From the NCBI RefSeq assembly GCF_029626225.1, contig NZ_JARUBP010000001.1:3100001-3164000 (forward strand): DNA of 64,000 nt, given 5' to 3'. A program made the position numbers and the translations under genes. Below, one piece after another: positions 33,551 through 41,648 of the stretch; position 1 is the first letter of the stretch, and every line of letters starts with the position of its first letter. This DNA comes from Asanoa sp. WMMD1127. GTDB lineage: Bacteria > Actinomycetota > Actinomycetes > Mycobacteriales > Micromonosporaceae. A model generated the notes under the pieces. It saw only the letters and a program-made list of their open reading frames with translations, ran no database searches and was not told the DNA's origin.

Positions 33551-34350
33551 GCGGCGGTCACCTCGTCGAGCCAGCGCCCGAACGTCTCCCGGTCGCGACT
33601 GATCGGGTCCCAGGCCTGGTAGTAGTCGTTGTCGCGGTCGTAGTAGCCCTGCGCGTAGGACGGGTGGGCGCCGCGCGGCACCTGGGCGACGGCGGTGACC
33701 ACCCAGCTGGGCAGCACGGTCGCGCCGGGCCGGGGGTCGAGCTCGTCGACGATCTCCTCGACCGTGACCAGCGACCGGCGGGCGGCCAGCACCGCCTCCT
33801 TCTGCACGCCGGTGATGCCCCACAGCTGCACGTTGCCCCGCCGGTCGGCCCGCTGCGCGTGGATCACCGCGACGTCCGGGTTGAGCGCGGCGACGGCGGT
33901 GAGCACCTCGCCGGTGAACGGGCAGGTGACCGTGCTGACCGTGGTGGTGTGCCGGGCGATGTCGGTGCCGACGTAGCCGCGCAGCACCGCGAACGGCAAC
34001 CCGGAGGCGCCGGCGACGTAGCGGTTGGCCATGCCGGCGTGGCTGTGCTCCTCGATCTCGATCGGCCGGGGCCAGCCGTGCTCGACGGCGTCGCGGAACC
34101 GGTGCAGCGAGCCGACGCCGGGGTTGCCACCCCAGGAGAACACCAGGCGGGCCGCGCAGCCGGCGCCGATCAGCTGGTCGTAGACGATGTCCGGAGTCAT
34201 CCGGATCAGCGTCAGATCGCGGCGGCCCTGGCGGATGATCTCGTGGCCGGCCGCAACCGGGATGAGATGGGTGAAGCCCTCCAACGCGACCGCGTCGCCG
34301 TCGTGGACCAGCTCCGTCACACCCTCGGCGAGGCTGACGAGTTCGGCCAT
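33547..34350 (-). CDS. pcaI: 3-oxoadipate CoA-transferase subunit A (CatI/PcaI type)
   Basis: A 267-residue CoA-transferase alpha subunit and first gene of the leftward pca operon. Blocks ALEGFTHLIPVAAGHEI, DLTLIRMTPDIVYDQLIGAG and FSWGGNPGVGSLHRFRDA match what I know of CatI. It works with subunit B on beta-ketoadipate. The start at 34350 is about 39 bases from the inferred transcript start, and a palindromic operator sits in the leader. Confidence 0.9.
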   Translation of the reverse strand: MAELVSLAEGVTELVHDGDAVALEGFTHLIPVAAGHEIIRQGRRDLTLIRMTPDIVYDQLIGAGCAARLVFSWGGNPGVGSLHRFRDAVEHGWPRPIEIEEHSHAGMANRYVAGASGLPFAVLRGYVGTDIARHTTTVSTVTCPFTGEVLTAVAALNPDVAVIHAQRADRRGNVQLWGITGVQKEAVLAARRSLVTVEEIVDELDPRPGATVLPSWVVTAVAQVPRGAHPSYAQGYYDRDNDYYQAWDPISRDRETFGRWLDEVTAA

Positions 34351-34361
34351 GCGGCTCCCAG

Positions 34362-34380
34362 TCTGTGCGCTATGCGAACA
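34362..34380. promoter_or_regulatory. candidate IclR operator, pca side
   Basis: TCTGTGCGCTATGCGAACA. The inner 17 bp (TGTGCGC-TAT-GCGAACA) are a palindrome with one mismatch. Located just downstream of the leftward promoter; a second copy at 34479-34497 differs at one base. Confidence 0.7.
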
Positions 34381-34395
34381 ACCGTTCAGCGACTC

Positions 34396-34425
34396 AGCCT
34401 AGGAACCGCAGCGCATGAGCGTCAA
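34396..34425 (-). promoter_or_regulatory. sigma-70-type promoter of leftward pca operon
   Basis: On the minus strand TTGACG (34425-34420), 18-nt spacer, TAGGCT (34401-34396). The expected start near 34389 lies about 9 bases before the palindromic operator. Confidence 0.65.
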
Positions 34426-34437
34426 CAACGAGAAGCA

Positions 34438-34467
34438 TTGACGTAGGGCGTCGCGCGGTTCTAGGTT
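34438..34467 (+). promoter_or_regulatory. sigma-70-type promoter of rightward transport/pobA operon
   Basis: TTGACG (34438-34443), 18-nt spacer, TAGGTT (34462-34467). A mirror image of the leftward promoter; the two -35 boxes are 12 bp apart. The operator copy begins about 5 bases after the expected start. Confidence 0.65.
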
Positions 34468-34478
34468 TCCCGAGTACA

Positions 34479-34497
34479 TCTGTGCGCTATCCGAACA
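34479..34497. promoter_or_regulatory. candidate IclR operator, transporter side
   Basis: TCTGTGCGCTATCCGAACA, identical to the 34362 copy except one base and in the same orientation. It lies downstream of the rightward promoter and before the binding-protein gene. Confidence 0.7.
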
Positions 34498-34541
34498 CTC
34501 TCGCCCCCTCTCCGCTCACCCCTGACGTGGATGGAGTTCTG

Positions 34542-35507
34542 ATGCGTCGCCCCTTGCTTGCCCTGCTCACCGCGGCCGCCTTACTGGCCACCGCCGCCTG
34601 CGGTGACTCGTCCGACGACAACACCGCGCAGCCCGGCGGGGCCGCGCAGCCCGACAAGGTCAACGCCGGCGTCATCGCGATCCTCGATGTCGCGCCCATC
34701 TACCTCGGCAAGGAGAAGGGCTTCTTCAGCAAGCGCAACATCGACCTGACGCTGACCACCGCGCAGGGCGGCGCCGCGATCGTGCCGGCCGTGCTCTCCG
34801 GCGAATACCAGTTCGGCTTCAGCAACGCGGTCTCGCTGCTGCTGGCCAAGTCGCAGAACGCGCCGCTGAAGGTGGTCTGCAACGGCAACAACTCGACGGG
34901 CGTCGCGGAGGACTTCGCCGGCCTGTTCGTCAAGCCCGACAGCCCGATCCAGTCGCCCAAGGACCTCGCCGGCAAGACGGTCGCGGCCAACACGCTGAAG
35001 AACATCGTGGACACCAGCGTGCGCGCGTCGGTGAAGAAGGACGGCGGCGACCCCGCGGCCGTCAAGTTCACCGAGCTTCCGTTCCCGGAGCAGGTCGGCG
35101 CGCTGCAGGCGGGCCGGGTCGACGCCATCTTCGTGGTCGAGCCGTTCCAGCAGGCCGCCGTGGCCGCGGGCATGCGCAAGATCGCGTCCAGCTACGTCGA
35201 CGCCGCGCCGAACCTGACCGTCGCGATGTACTTCACCTCCACCAAGCTGGCCGGCGAGAACCCCGACCTCGTCGCGCGGTTCACCGAGGCGATGAAGGAG
35301 TCGCTGGCGTACGCCGACGCGCACAGCGACGAGGTGCGCGACATCATCGGCACGTACACGAAGATCGAGGAACCGGTGCGGGCGAAGATGACGCTGCCCA
35401 AGTGGCCGGCCGAGATCAACACGGCGGCGGTCGACGCGCTGGCCGAAGCCGCGGTCGCCGACGGCCTATTGACCCAGAAGCCGGACGTGGCGGGGCTGCT
35501 GCCCTGA
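34542..35507 (+). CDS. NitT/TauT-type ABC transporter substrate-binding lipoprotein
   Basis: A 321-residue lipoprotein with lipobox and lipidated Cys20 (LLATAAC), then an NMT1/THI5-like periplasmic-binding fold (about 40-320). It should capture an organic acid for import; given its neighbours, an aromatic acid such as 4-hydroxybenzoate or a substituted benzoate is the best guess. I start at ATG 34542, where GGAG lies eight to nine bases upstream, not at 34482. The TGA overlaps the first permease ATG. Confidence 0.9.
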   Translation: MRRPLLALLTAAALLATAACGDSSDDNTAQPGGAAQPDKVNAGVIAILDVAPIYLGKEKGFFSKRNIDLTLTTAQGGAAIVPAVLSGEYQFGFSNAVSLLLAKSQNAPLKVVCNGNNSTGVAEDFAGLFVKPDSPIQSPKDLAGKTVAANTLKNIVDTSVRASVKKDGGDPAAVKFTELPFPEQVGALQAGRVDAIFVVEPFQQAAVAAGMRKIASSYVDAAPNLTVAMYFTSTKLAGENPDLVARFTEAMKESLAYADAHSDEVRDIIGTYTKIEEPVRAKMTLPKWPAEINTAAVDALAEAAVADGLLTQKPDVAGLLP

Positions 35508-36322
35508 TGGTCGCTGTCGCGGCGCGCGCTCCTCGGGTGACCGGCCGGCGGTTCCGGTCGGTCACCCTGGGCGTGCTCGGCCTGCTGGGGTTCGCGCTGC
35601 TGCTAGAGGTGGCGCCGCGGGTCGGCGTGGTGCCGATCGAGTTCGCGCCGCCCACCAGCCAGATCCTGGTCACCCTGGCCGAGCAGCTCGGCCAGTCGTC
35701 GTTCTGGGCGGCGCTGGTCGACACCCTGACCACCTGGGCCTACGGGCTGCTGATCGCGGTGGTCGCCGGCACCGTCGTCGGCGTGCTGCTCGGCTCGGTG
35801 CCCGTCCTGCGCACCGCGACCGCCACGACCATCGAGTTCCTGCGGCCGATCCCGTCGGTCGCGCTGATCCCGCTGGTCATCGTCCTCTATGGACCGACGA
35901 TCCGGTCGACGCTGGTGCTGGTCGTCTACGCCGCGTTCTGGCAGATGCTCATCCAGGTGGTGCACGGCGTCGTCGACGTCGACCCGATCGCCCGCGACAC
36001 CGCCCGGTCGTTCCGGCTCGGCCCGTGGGCCCGCATCCGTTACGTGATCTGGCCCAGCGCCCTGCCCTACGTGATGACCGGCCTGCGGCTGGCCGCGGCG
36101 GTCGCGCTGATCCTGACGATCACCGGCGAGCTGGTCATCGGCTCACCCGGTCTCGGCAAGGAGATCGACAACGCACAGCAGAGCAACGCGGTCCGCATCG
36201 TGTACGCCCTGATCGTGGTCACCGGCATCCTCGGCGTCCTGATCAACGTCGTCATCCGGCAGGTCGAACGCCGCGTGCTGGCCTGGCATCCGGCCGCCCG
36301 AGCCGAGACGGTCGTGCGATGA
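35507..36322 (+). CDS. ABC transporter permease (SsuC/TauC type) 1
   Basis: A 271-residue permease with about six membrane helices and the binding-protein-dependent loop (DTARSFRLGPWARIRYVIWP). It forms, probably as a heterodimer with the next gene product, the membrane channel of the aromatic-cluster importer. Coupled TGATG start and ATGA end. Confidence 0.9.
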   Translation: MVAVAARAPRVTGRRFRSVTLGVLGLLGFALLLEVAPRVGVVPIEFAPPTSQILVTLAEQLGQSSFWAALVDTLTTWAYGLLIAVVAGTVVGVLLGSVPVLRTATATTIEFLRPIPSVALIPLVIVLYGPTIRSTLVLVVYAAFWQMLIQVVHGVVDVDPIARDTARSFRLGPWARIRYVIWPSALPYVMTGLRLAAAVALILTITGELVIGSPGLGKEIDNAQQSNAVRIVYALIVVTGILGVLINVVIRQVERRVLAWHPAARAETVVR

Positions 36323-37092
36323 GGGTCGTCTGGCGGGTGCTGCTCACGGTCGGTCTGCCGATCGTGCTCGTGGCGGCGTGGTGGTTCGGCTCGGCCGGCA
36401 GCCAGGACTTCTACTGGCCGTCGCTGTCGACCATCGTCGACGCCGCCGTGCGCACCTGGACGTGGGAGATGCTCCAGCAGCAGGTGCTCCCGTCCCTCTG
36501 GCGGCTGCTGGTGGGCTACGCCGTCGCGGTCGTCGTGGGCGTCGCCCTCGGCGTGCTGATCGGCACGTTCCGCTCGGTCCGGTCGCTGCTGGAGCCCGTG
36601 CTGGAGTTCCTGCGCGCGTTCCCACCGCCGGTGCTCGTGCCGGCCGCCATCCTGCTCGCCGGGATCGGCGACCGCACCAAGATCCTGGTCATCGTCTTCG
36701 GCTGCGTCTGGCCGGTGCTGCTCAACACCATCGAGGGCGTACGCGGCCGTGACGAGGTGCTCAGCGACACGTGCCGCACCTACCGCGTCACCGGGCTGCT
36801 CCGGCTGCGCCACCTCGTGCTGCGCGCCGCCAGCCCGCAGATCGTCACCGGTGCCCGGCAGGCCCTGCCGCTGGCCATCATCCTGATGGTGATCAGCGAG
36901 ATGATGGCCGCCAACGAGGGCCTCGGCTTCACGGTCCTGCAGTTCCAGCGGGGTTTCCAGATCCCCGAGATGTGGAGCGGCGTGCTCCTGCTCGGGCTGA
37001 TCGGCATTGTGCTCTCCCTGCTGTTCAGAGTGGCCGAGCGGTCGCTGCTCGGCTGGTACCACGGTCAGCGCGCCGGACAACGGGAGTGGTGA
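36319..37092 (+). CDS. ABC transporter permease (SsuC/TauC type) 2
   Basis: A 257-residue permease paralogous to the previous one, with about six helices and the EAA-type loop near SDTCRTYRVTGLLRLRHLVL. The presence of two different permeases suggests a heterodimer; single-permease NitT/TauT systems are more usual. The ATG overlaps the preceding stop, and its TGA overlaps the ATPase ATG. Confidence 0.9.
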   Translation: MRVVWRVLLTVGLPIVLVAAWWFGSAGSQDFYWPSLSTIVDAAVRTWTWEMLQQQVLPSLWRLLVGYAVAVVVGVALGVLIGTFRSVRSLLEPVLEFLRAFPPPVLVPAAILLAGIGDRTKILVIVFGCVWPVLLNTIEGVRGRDEVLSDTCRTYRVTGLLRLRHLVLRAASPQIVTGARQALPLAIILMVISEMMAANEGLGFTVLQFQRGFQIPEMWSGVLLLGLIGIVLSLLFRVAERSLLGWYHGQRAGQREW

Positions 37093-37880
37093 TGCTCGAA
37101 GTCAGGAACCTGCACAAGGTGTACGACGGGCACGGCCGGCGGGTGACCGCGGTCGGGGACCTCACCTTCACCGTCCCCGAGGGACAGTTCGCCTGCGTGG
37201 TCGGGCCGTCCGGCTGCGGCAAGACCACGCTGCTGCGGGTGCTGGCCGGGCTGCTGCCGGCGACCTCGGGCGAGGTCAACGTGCGGGGCAAGCCCGTCAC
37301 CGCGCCGCCGCCCGACCTGGCCGTGGTGTTCCAGGAGTACGGCCGGAGCCTGTTCCCCTGGTTGCGGGTCCGGGCCAACGTCGAGCTGCCGCTGAAGGCA
37401 CAGGGGATGGGTCGGGCGCAACGGCGGACGCTGGCCACCGAGGCGCTGGCCGCCGTGGGACTGTCCGATGTCGACAACGCGTACCCGTGGCAGCTGTCCG
37501 GTGGCATGCAGCAGCGGGTCGCGATCGCGCGGGCCATCGCGTACCAGCCGAAGGTGCTGTTGATGGACGAGCCGTTCGCGGCGGTCGACGCGCAGACCCG
37601 GGCCGACCTCGAAGACCTGATCCGGTCGGTCTGGCAGCGGCTGGGCGTGACGCTGCTGTTCGTTACGCACGACATCGACGAGGCGGTCTATCTCGGCCAG
37701 CGGGTGATCGTGTTGTCCGCGTCGCCGACCACGGTCGCCGAGGACCTGACCATCGACCTGCCCGCCGATCGCGACCAGTTGAGCACGCGGTCCGACCCGC
37801 GGTTCACCGAGTTGCGCGGCCAGGTCTACGCCCGCATCCAGAAGGTGAAGACACCGGCTTCGGAGGGAGCACCGGCATGA
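37092..37880 (+). CDS. ABC transporter ATP-binding protein (SsuB/TauB type)
   Basis: A 262-residue importer ATPase: Walker A GPSGCGKTT (38-46), Q-loop VFQEYG, signature LSGGMQQR, Walker B VLLMDEPFAAVD and switch THDIDEAV. It energises the two permeases encoded just before it. Coupled TGATG start; stop overlaps the aldehyde dehydrogenase ATG. Confidence 0.94.
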   Translation: MLEVRNLHKVYDGHGRRVTAVGDLTFTVPEGQFACVVGPSGCGKTTLLRVLAGLLPATSGEVNVRGKPVTAPPPDLAVVFQEYGRSLFPWLRVRANVELPLKAQGMGRAQRRTLATEALAAVGLSDVDNAYPWQLSGGMQQRVAIARAIAYQPKVLLMDEPFAAVDAQTRADLEDLIRSVWQRLGVTLLFVTHDIDEAVYLGQRVIVLSASPTTVAEDLTIDLPADRDQLSTRSDPRFTELRGQVYARIQKVKTPASEGAPA

Positions 37881-39334
37881 CGTTCTTCGACCCCGCCGCC
37901 TGGGACGGCAAGGTTTTCACCGGTGACTGGTCCACGCCGTCCGGCGGGTCCACGCCGATCCTGGAGAAGGCGACCGGCGAGGCGCTGGGCCGCACGGGAG
38001 TGGCCGACGCGGCCGACGTCGCCGGGGCCGCCGCGCTCGCCGCCGCCGCACAGCGCCCTTGGGCGGCCACCTCGTTCGAGGAGCGGGCCGCCGTGCTGCG
38101 CCGGGCCGGCCAGCTGATCGAGGCCAATGCGGCCGAGCTGCGCGACTGGGTGGTCCGCGAGACCGGCGCCGTGCCGGGGCTGGGCGACTTCGCGGTCGGC
38201 GTGGCGACCCAGGAGTGCTACGAGGCGGCCGCGTTGGCGCACCGGCCGGCGGGCGAGATCCTGCAGAGCAACCAGCCCCGGCTGAGCCTGCTCAAGCGGG
38301 TCCCGGTCGGCGTGGTCGGCGTCATCTCGCCGTTCAACGTGCCGCTGATCCTGTCGATCCGTTCGGTCGCGCCGGCCCTGGCGCTGGGCAACGCGGTCGT
38401 GCTCAAGCCCGACGTGCGTACGCCGGTCAGTGGTGGGTTCGCCATCGCCCGGGTGTTCGCCGAGGCCGGCCTCCCGCCCGGGTTGCTGCACGTGCTGCCC
38501 GGCGAGGCCGAGGCGGGCGCCGCGCTCGTGGCCGAGCCGGCGATCCGCGTGGTCTCGTTCACCGGCTCCAGCGCCACCGGGCGCCGGGTGGCGGAGCTGG
38601 CCGCGCGGCACCTCAAGCGCGTCCACCTGGAGCTGGGCGGCAACTCGGCGCTGATCGTGCTCGACGACGCCGACCTCGAGCGGGCGGTCTCCGCCGGCGC
38701 CTGGGGCTCGTTCCTCCACCAGGGCCAGATCTGCATGACCGCCGGGCGGCACCTCGTCCACGAGCGGATCGCCGACGACTACGTGGCCGCGCTGGCCGCG
38801 CACGCCGACCACCTGCCGGTCGGCGACCCGTTCACCGGTCAGGTGGCGCTCGGGCCGCTGGTCGACGAGGGCCAGCGCGACAAGGTGCACGCGCTGGTCA
38901 CCGCGACGGTCGACGCGGGCGCCAAGCTCGCCGCGGGCGGCACGCACGAGGGGCTGTTCTACCGGCCGACGGTGCTCGACGAGGTGCGCACCGACATGCC
39001 GGCGTACGCCGAAGAGGTGTTCGGTCCGGTCGCGCCGGTCGTCCGGTTCGGCTCGGTGGACGAGGCCGCCGCGCTGGCCGCCGACACGGGCTACGGCCTG
39101 TCGCTGAGCATCCTGACCGGCGACGCGATGCGCGGGCTCGCGCTGGCCGAGCGGATCCCGACGGGCATCGTGCACATCAACGACCAGACGGTCAACGACG
39201 AGGCGGTGGCCCCGTTCGGCGGGGTCCTCGACTCCGGCACCGGCGCGCGGTTCGGCGGCGCCGGCAACCTCGACGCGTTCACCGAGCAGCGCTGGATCAC
39301 GCTGCGCGGTGACATCCCGGCCTACCCGTTCTGA
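37877..39334 (+). CDS. aldehyde dehydrogenase, benzaldehyde dehydrogenase type
   Basis: A 485-residue NAD(P)-dependent aldehyde dehydrogenase. Catalytic Cys286 (GQICMTA) and general-base Glu252 (ELGGNSA) are intact, and the length and VGVVGVISPFNVPL block match the benzaldehyde/vanillin dehydrogenase group. It would oxidise an aromatic aldehyde to the benzoate that PobA uses, for example 4-hydroxybenzaldehyde. ATGA coupling to the ABC ATPase gene. Confidence 0.9.
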   Translation: MTFFDPAAWDGKVFTGDWSTPSGGSTPILEKATGEALGRTGVADAADVAGAAALAAAAQRPWAATSFEERAAVLRRAGQLIEANAAELRDWVVRETGAVPGLGDFAVGVATQECYEAAALAHRPAGEILQSNQPRLSLLKRVPVGVVGVISPFNVPLILSIRSVAPALALGNAVVLKPDVRTPVSGGFAIARVFAEAGLPPGLLHVLPGEAEAGAALVAEPAIRVVSFTGSSATGRRVAELAARHLKRVHLELGGNSALIVLDDADLERAVSAGAWGSFLHQGQICMTAGRHLVHERIADDYVAALAAHADHLPVGDPFTGQVALGPLVDEGQRDKVHALVTATVDAGAKLAAGGTHEGLFYRPTVLDEVRTDMPAYAEEVFGPVAPVVRFGSVDEAAALAADTGYGLSLSILTGDAMRGLALAERIPTGIVHINDQTVNDEAVAPFGGVLDSGTGARFGGAGNLDAFTEQRWITLRGDIPAYPF

Positions 39335-39354
39335 CCCCCTGTGAGGTGCGAAAG

Positions 39355-40476
39355 ATGACGTTGCGCGACACGCCGCCGTTCCGGGCCGATCACGTGGGCA
39401 GCCTGCTGCGCCCGGAGCGCCTGCTGAAGGCGCGGGCCGACCGGGCCGCGGGGACCATCTCGGCGCAGGAGCTGCGGGCCGTCGAGGACGACGCGATCCG
39501 CGAGGTCGTGCGGATGCAGCGCGACGTCGGGCTCCGGTCGGCCACCGACGGCGAGTTCCGGCGTACGTCCTGGCACATGGACTTCATCTACCAGCTCGGT
39601 GGCATCCACAGCACCGACGAGAAGATCCGGGTGCACTTCCACAACAAGGAGGGCGACCTCGACTTCACCTCGGCGGCGCTGGCCGTCGACGGACCGGTGC
39701 GCCTCGAGAAGACCATCTTCGGTGACGACTTCGCCTTCTTGAAGTCCACGGTGGACGACGACGTGACCGCGAAGCTGACCATCCCGTCACCGAGCATGGT
39801 GCACTACCGGGGCGGCAAGGCGTCCATCGACCCGGCCGTCTATCCCGACGAGGAGCAGTTCTGGACCGACCTGTCGGGCGCGTACGCCGCCCAGGTCGCC
39901 GCCGTCGCCGAGCTCGGCTGCCGCTACCTCCAGCTCGACGACACCAGCCTGGCCTACCTCAACGACCCCGAGCAGCGCCGGCAGCTCACCGAGCGCGGCG
40001 ACGACGCGGAGCACCAGCACCTGCGCTACATCAAGCAGATCAACGCCGCGATCCAGGACCGGCCGGCGAGCCTGTCGGTCACCACGCACATGTGCCGCGG
40101 CAACTTCCGGTCGTCGTGGGCGGCCGAGGGTGGCTACGACTTCGTCGCCGAGGCGCTCTTCTCCGAGCTCGCCGTCGACGGTTTCTTCTGCGAGTTCGAC
40201 GACGAGCGCTCCGGCGGCTTCGCGCCGCTGCGGTTCGTGCCGCCCGGCAAGATGGTCGTCCTCGGGCTGGTCACCACCAAGCGGGGCCAACTGGAGTCCA
40301 AGGACGCGCTGAAGCGGCGGATCGACGAGGCGGCCAAATATGTGCCGCTGGAGCAGCTCTGCCTCTCACCGCAGTGCGGCTTCTCGTCGACGGTCGAGGG
40401 CAACGCGCTCAGCTACGACGAAGAGGTGGCCAAGCTCCGGCTGATCGTCGAGACCGCGGAAGAGGTGTGGGGCTGA
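39355..40476 (+). CDS. MetE C-terminal-like (cobalamin-independent methionine synthase II) methyltransferase
   Basis: A 373-residue TIM-barrel protein like the catalytic half of MetE. The thiol-activating zinc ligands are visible: His245 and Cys247 (THMCRGN) and Cys341 (SPQCGFSS). It lacks the N-terminal half of true MetE, so housekeeping methionine synthesis is unlikely. In this operon it may take a methyl group from an O-methylated aromatic or methyl donor to a thiol, or handle a thiol adduct; this is inference. A start at GTG 39346 is possible. It sits 20 bp after the aldehyde dehydrogenase gene and 2 bp before pobA. Confidence 0.85.
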   Translation: MTLRDTPPFRADHVGSLLRPERLLKARADRAAGTISAQELRAVEDDAIREVVRMQRDVGLRSATDGEFRRTSWHMDFIYQLGGIHSTDEKIRVHFHNKEGDLDFTSAALAVDGPVRLEKTIFGDDFAFLKSTVDDDVTAKLTIPSPSMVHYRGGKASIDPAVYPDEEQFWTDLSGAYAAQVAAVAELGCRYLQLDDTSLAYLNDPEQRRQLTERGDDAEHQHLRYIKQINAAIQDRPASLSVTTHMCRGNFRSSWAAEGGYDFVAEALFSELAVDGFFCEFDDERSGGFAPLRFVPPGKMVVLGLVTTKRGQLESKDALKRRIDEAAKYVPLEQLCLSPQCGFSSTVEGNALSYDEEVAKLRLIVETAEEVWG

Positions 40477-40478
40477 CC

Positions 40479-41648
40479 GTGGAGACGCGCACGCAGGTCG
40501 GCATCATCGGGGCCGGCCCGGCCGGCCTGGTGCTCGCCCACCTGCTGCGGCAGCGCGGCATCGACTGTGTCGTGCTGGAGCGCCAGTCCCGGTCCTATGT
40601 GGAAGCCCGGATCCGGGCCGGGGTGCTCGAGCACGGCACGGTCGACCTGCTCACCTCGCTCGGGCTGGCCGACCGCCTGCACCGTCAGCGGATGGTGCAC
40701 CACGGCATCGAGCTGCTCTTCGCGGGCGAGGCCCACCGGATCCCGCTGACGGAGCTGGCCGGTCGGGAGATCACCATCTACGGGCAGCACGAGGTCGTCA
40801 AGGATCTGATCGCCGCCTGGGACGGGCCGCTGCACTTCTCGGTCTCCGACGTCCAGCTGGCCGACCTCACGGGCGAGCCGATCATCTCCTATGTGGACGT
40901 CGACGGCGTCGCGCGGCGGCTGCGGTGCGACGTGGTGGCGGGGTGCGACGGGTTCCACGGCGTGTCCCGGGCCGCTATCCCGGCCGGCGTGCTCACGGCG
41001 CACGAGCGCGACTATCCGCACGCCTGGTTGGGCATCCTGGCCGACGCGCCGCCTTCGTCCGAGGAGCTGATCTACGCGCACAGCTCCCGGGGCTTCGCGC
41101 TGCACAGCATGCGCTCGCCCACGGTGACCCGGATGTATCTCCAGGTGCGGCCCGACGAGAACCTCGACGAGTGGCCCGACGACCGGATCTGGGCCGAGCT
41201 GCGGGCCCGGCTCGCCCGGTCCGACGCCGGCTGGCAGCTCGCCGACGGCCCGATCCTCGAACGGTCCGTGGCGGCCATGCGCAGCTTCGTCGTCTCGCCG
41301 ATGCAGCACGGTCAGCTGTTCCTGGCCGGCGACGCGGCCCACATCGTGCCGCCGACCGGCGCCAAGGGGCTCAACCTGGCGGTGGCCGACGTCAAGGTGC
41401 TGGCCGACGCGCTCACCGGCTGGTACGCGACCGGCGACCGCTCCGGCCTCGACGCCTACTCCGAGACCTGCCTGCGCCGGGTGTGGCGGGTCCAGCACTT
41501 CTCGTGGTGGATGACCTCGATGCTGCACCCGACCGGCGACGACCCGTTCGACCTGGCGTTGCAGCTCTCCCAGCTGCGCTACGTCACCTCCTCGCGCGCC
41601 GCGGCGACCTCGCTGGCGGAGAACTACGTGGGTTTCCCGTTCCCGTGA
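40479..41648 (+). CDS. pobA: 4-hydroxybenzoate 3-monooxygenase
   Basis: A 389-residue single-component FAD monooxygenase that hydroxylates 4-hydroxybenzoate to protocatechuate, the substrate of PcaGH encoded divergently. FAD-binding GAGPAGLVLAHLL is at the N-terminus, and GDAAHIVPPTGAKGLNLAVAD is the conserved second FAD motif of this family. The length equals the family norm (about 390). The GTG start is two bases after the preceding stop; GTGA overlap with the MFS gene. Confidence 0.94.
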   Translation: METRTQVGIIGAGPAGLVLAHLLRQRGIDCVVLERQSRSYVEARIRAGVLEHGTVDLLTSLGLADRLHRQRMVHHGIELLFAGEAHRIPLTELAGREITIYGQHEVVKDLIAAWDGPLHFSVSDVQLADLTGEPIISYVDVDGVARRLRCDVVAGCDGFHGVSRAAIPAGVLTAHERDYPHAWLGILADAPPSSEELIYAHSSRGFALHSMRSPTVTRMYLQVRPDENLDEWPDDRIWAELRARLARSDAGWQLADGPILERSVAAMRSFVVSPMQHGQLFLAGDAAHIVPPTGAKGLNLAVADVKVLADALTGWYATGDRSGLDAYSETCLRRVWRVQHFSWWMTSMLHPTGDDPFDLALQLSQLRYVTSSRAAATSLAENYVGFPFP

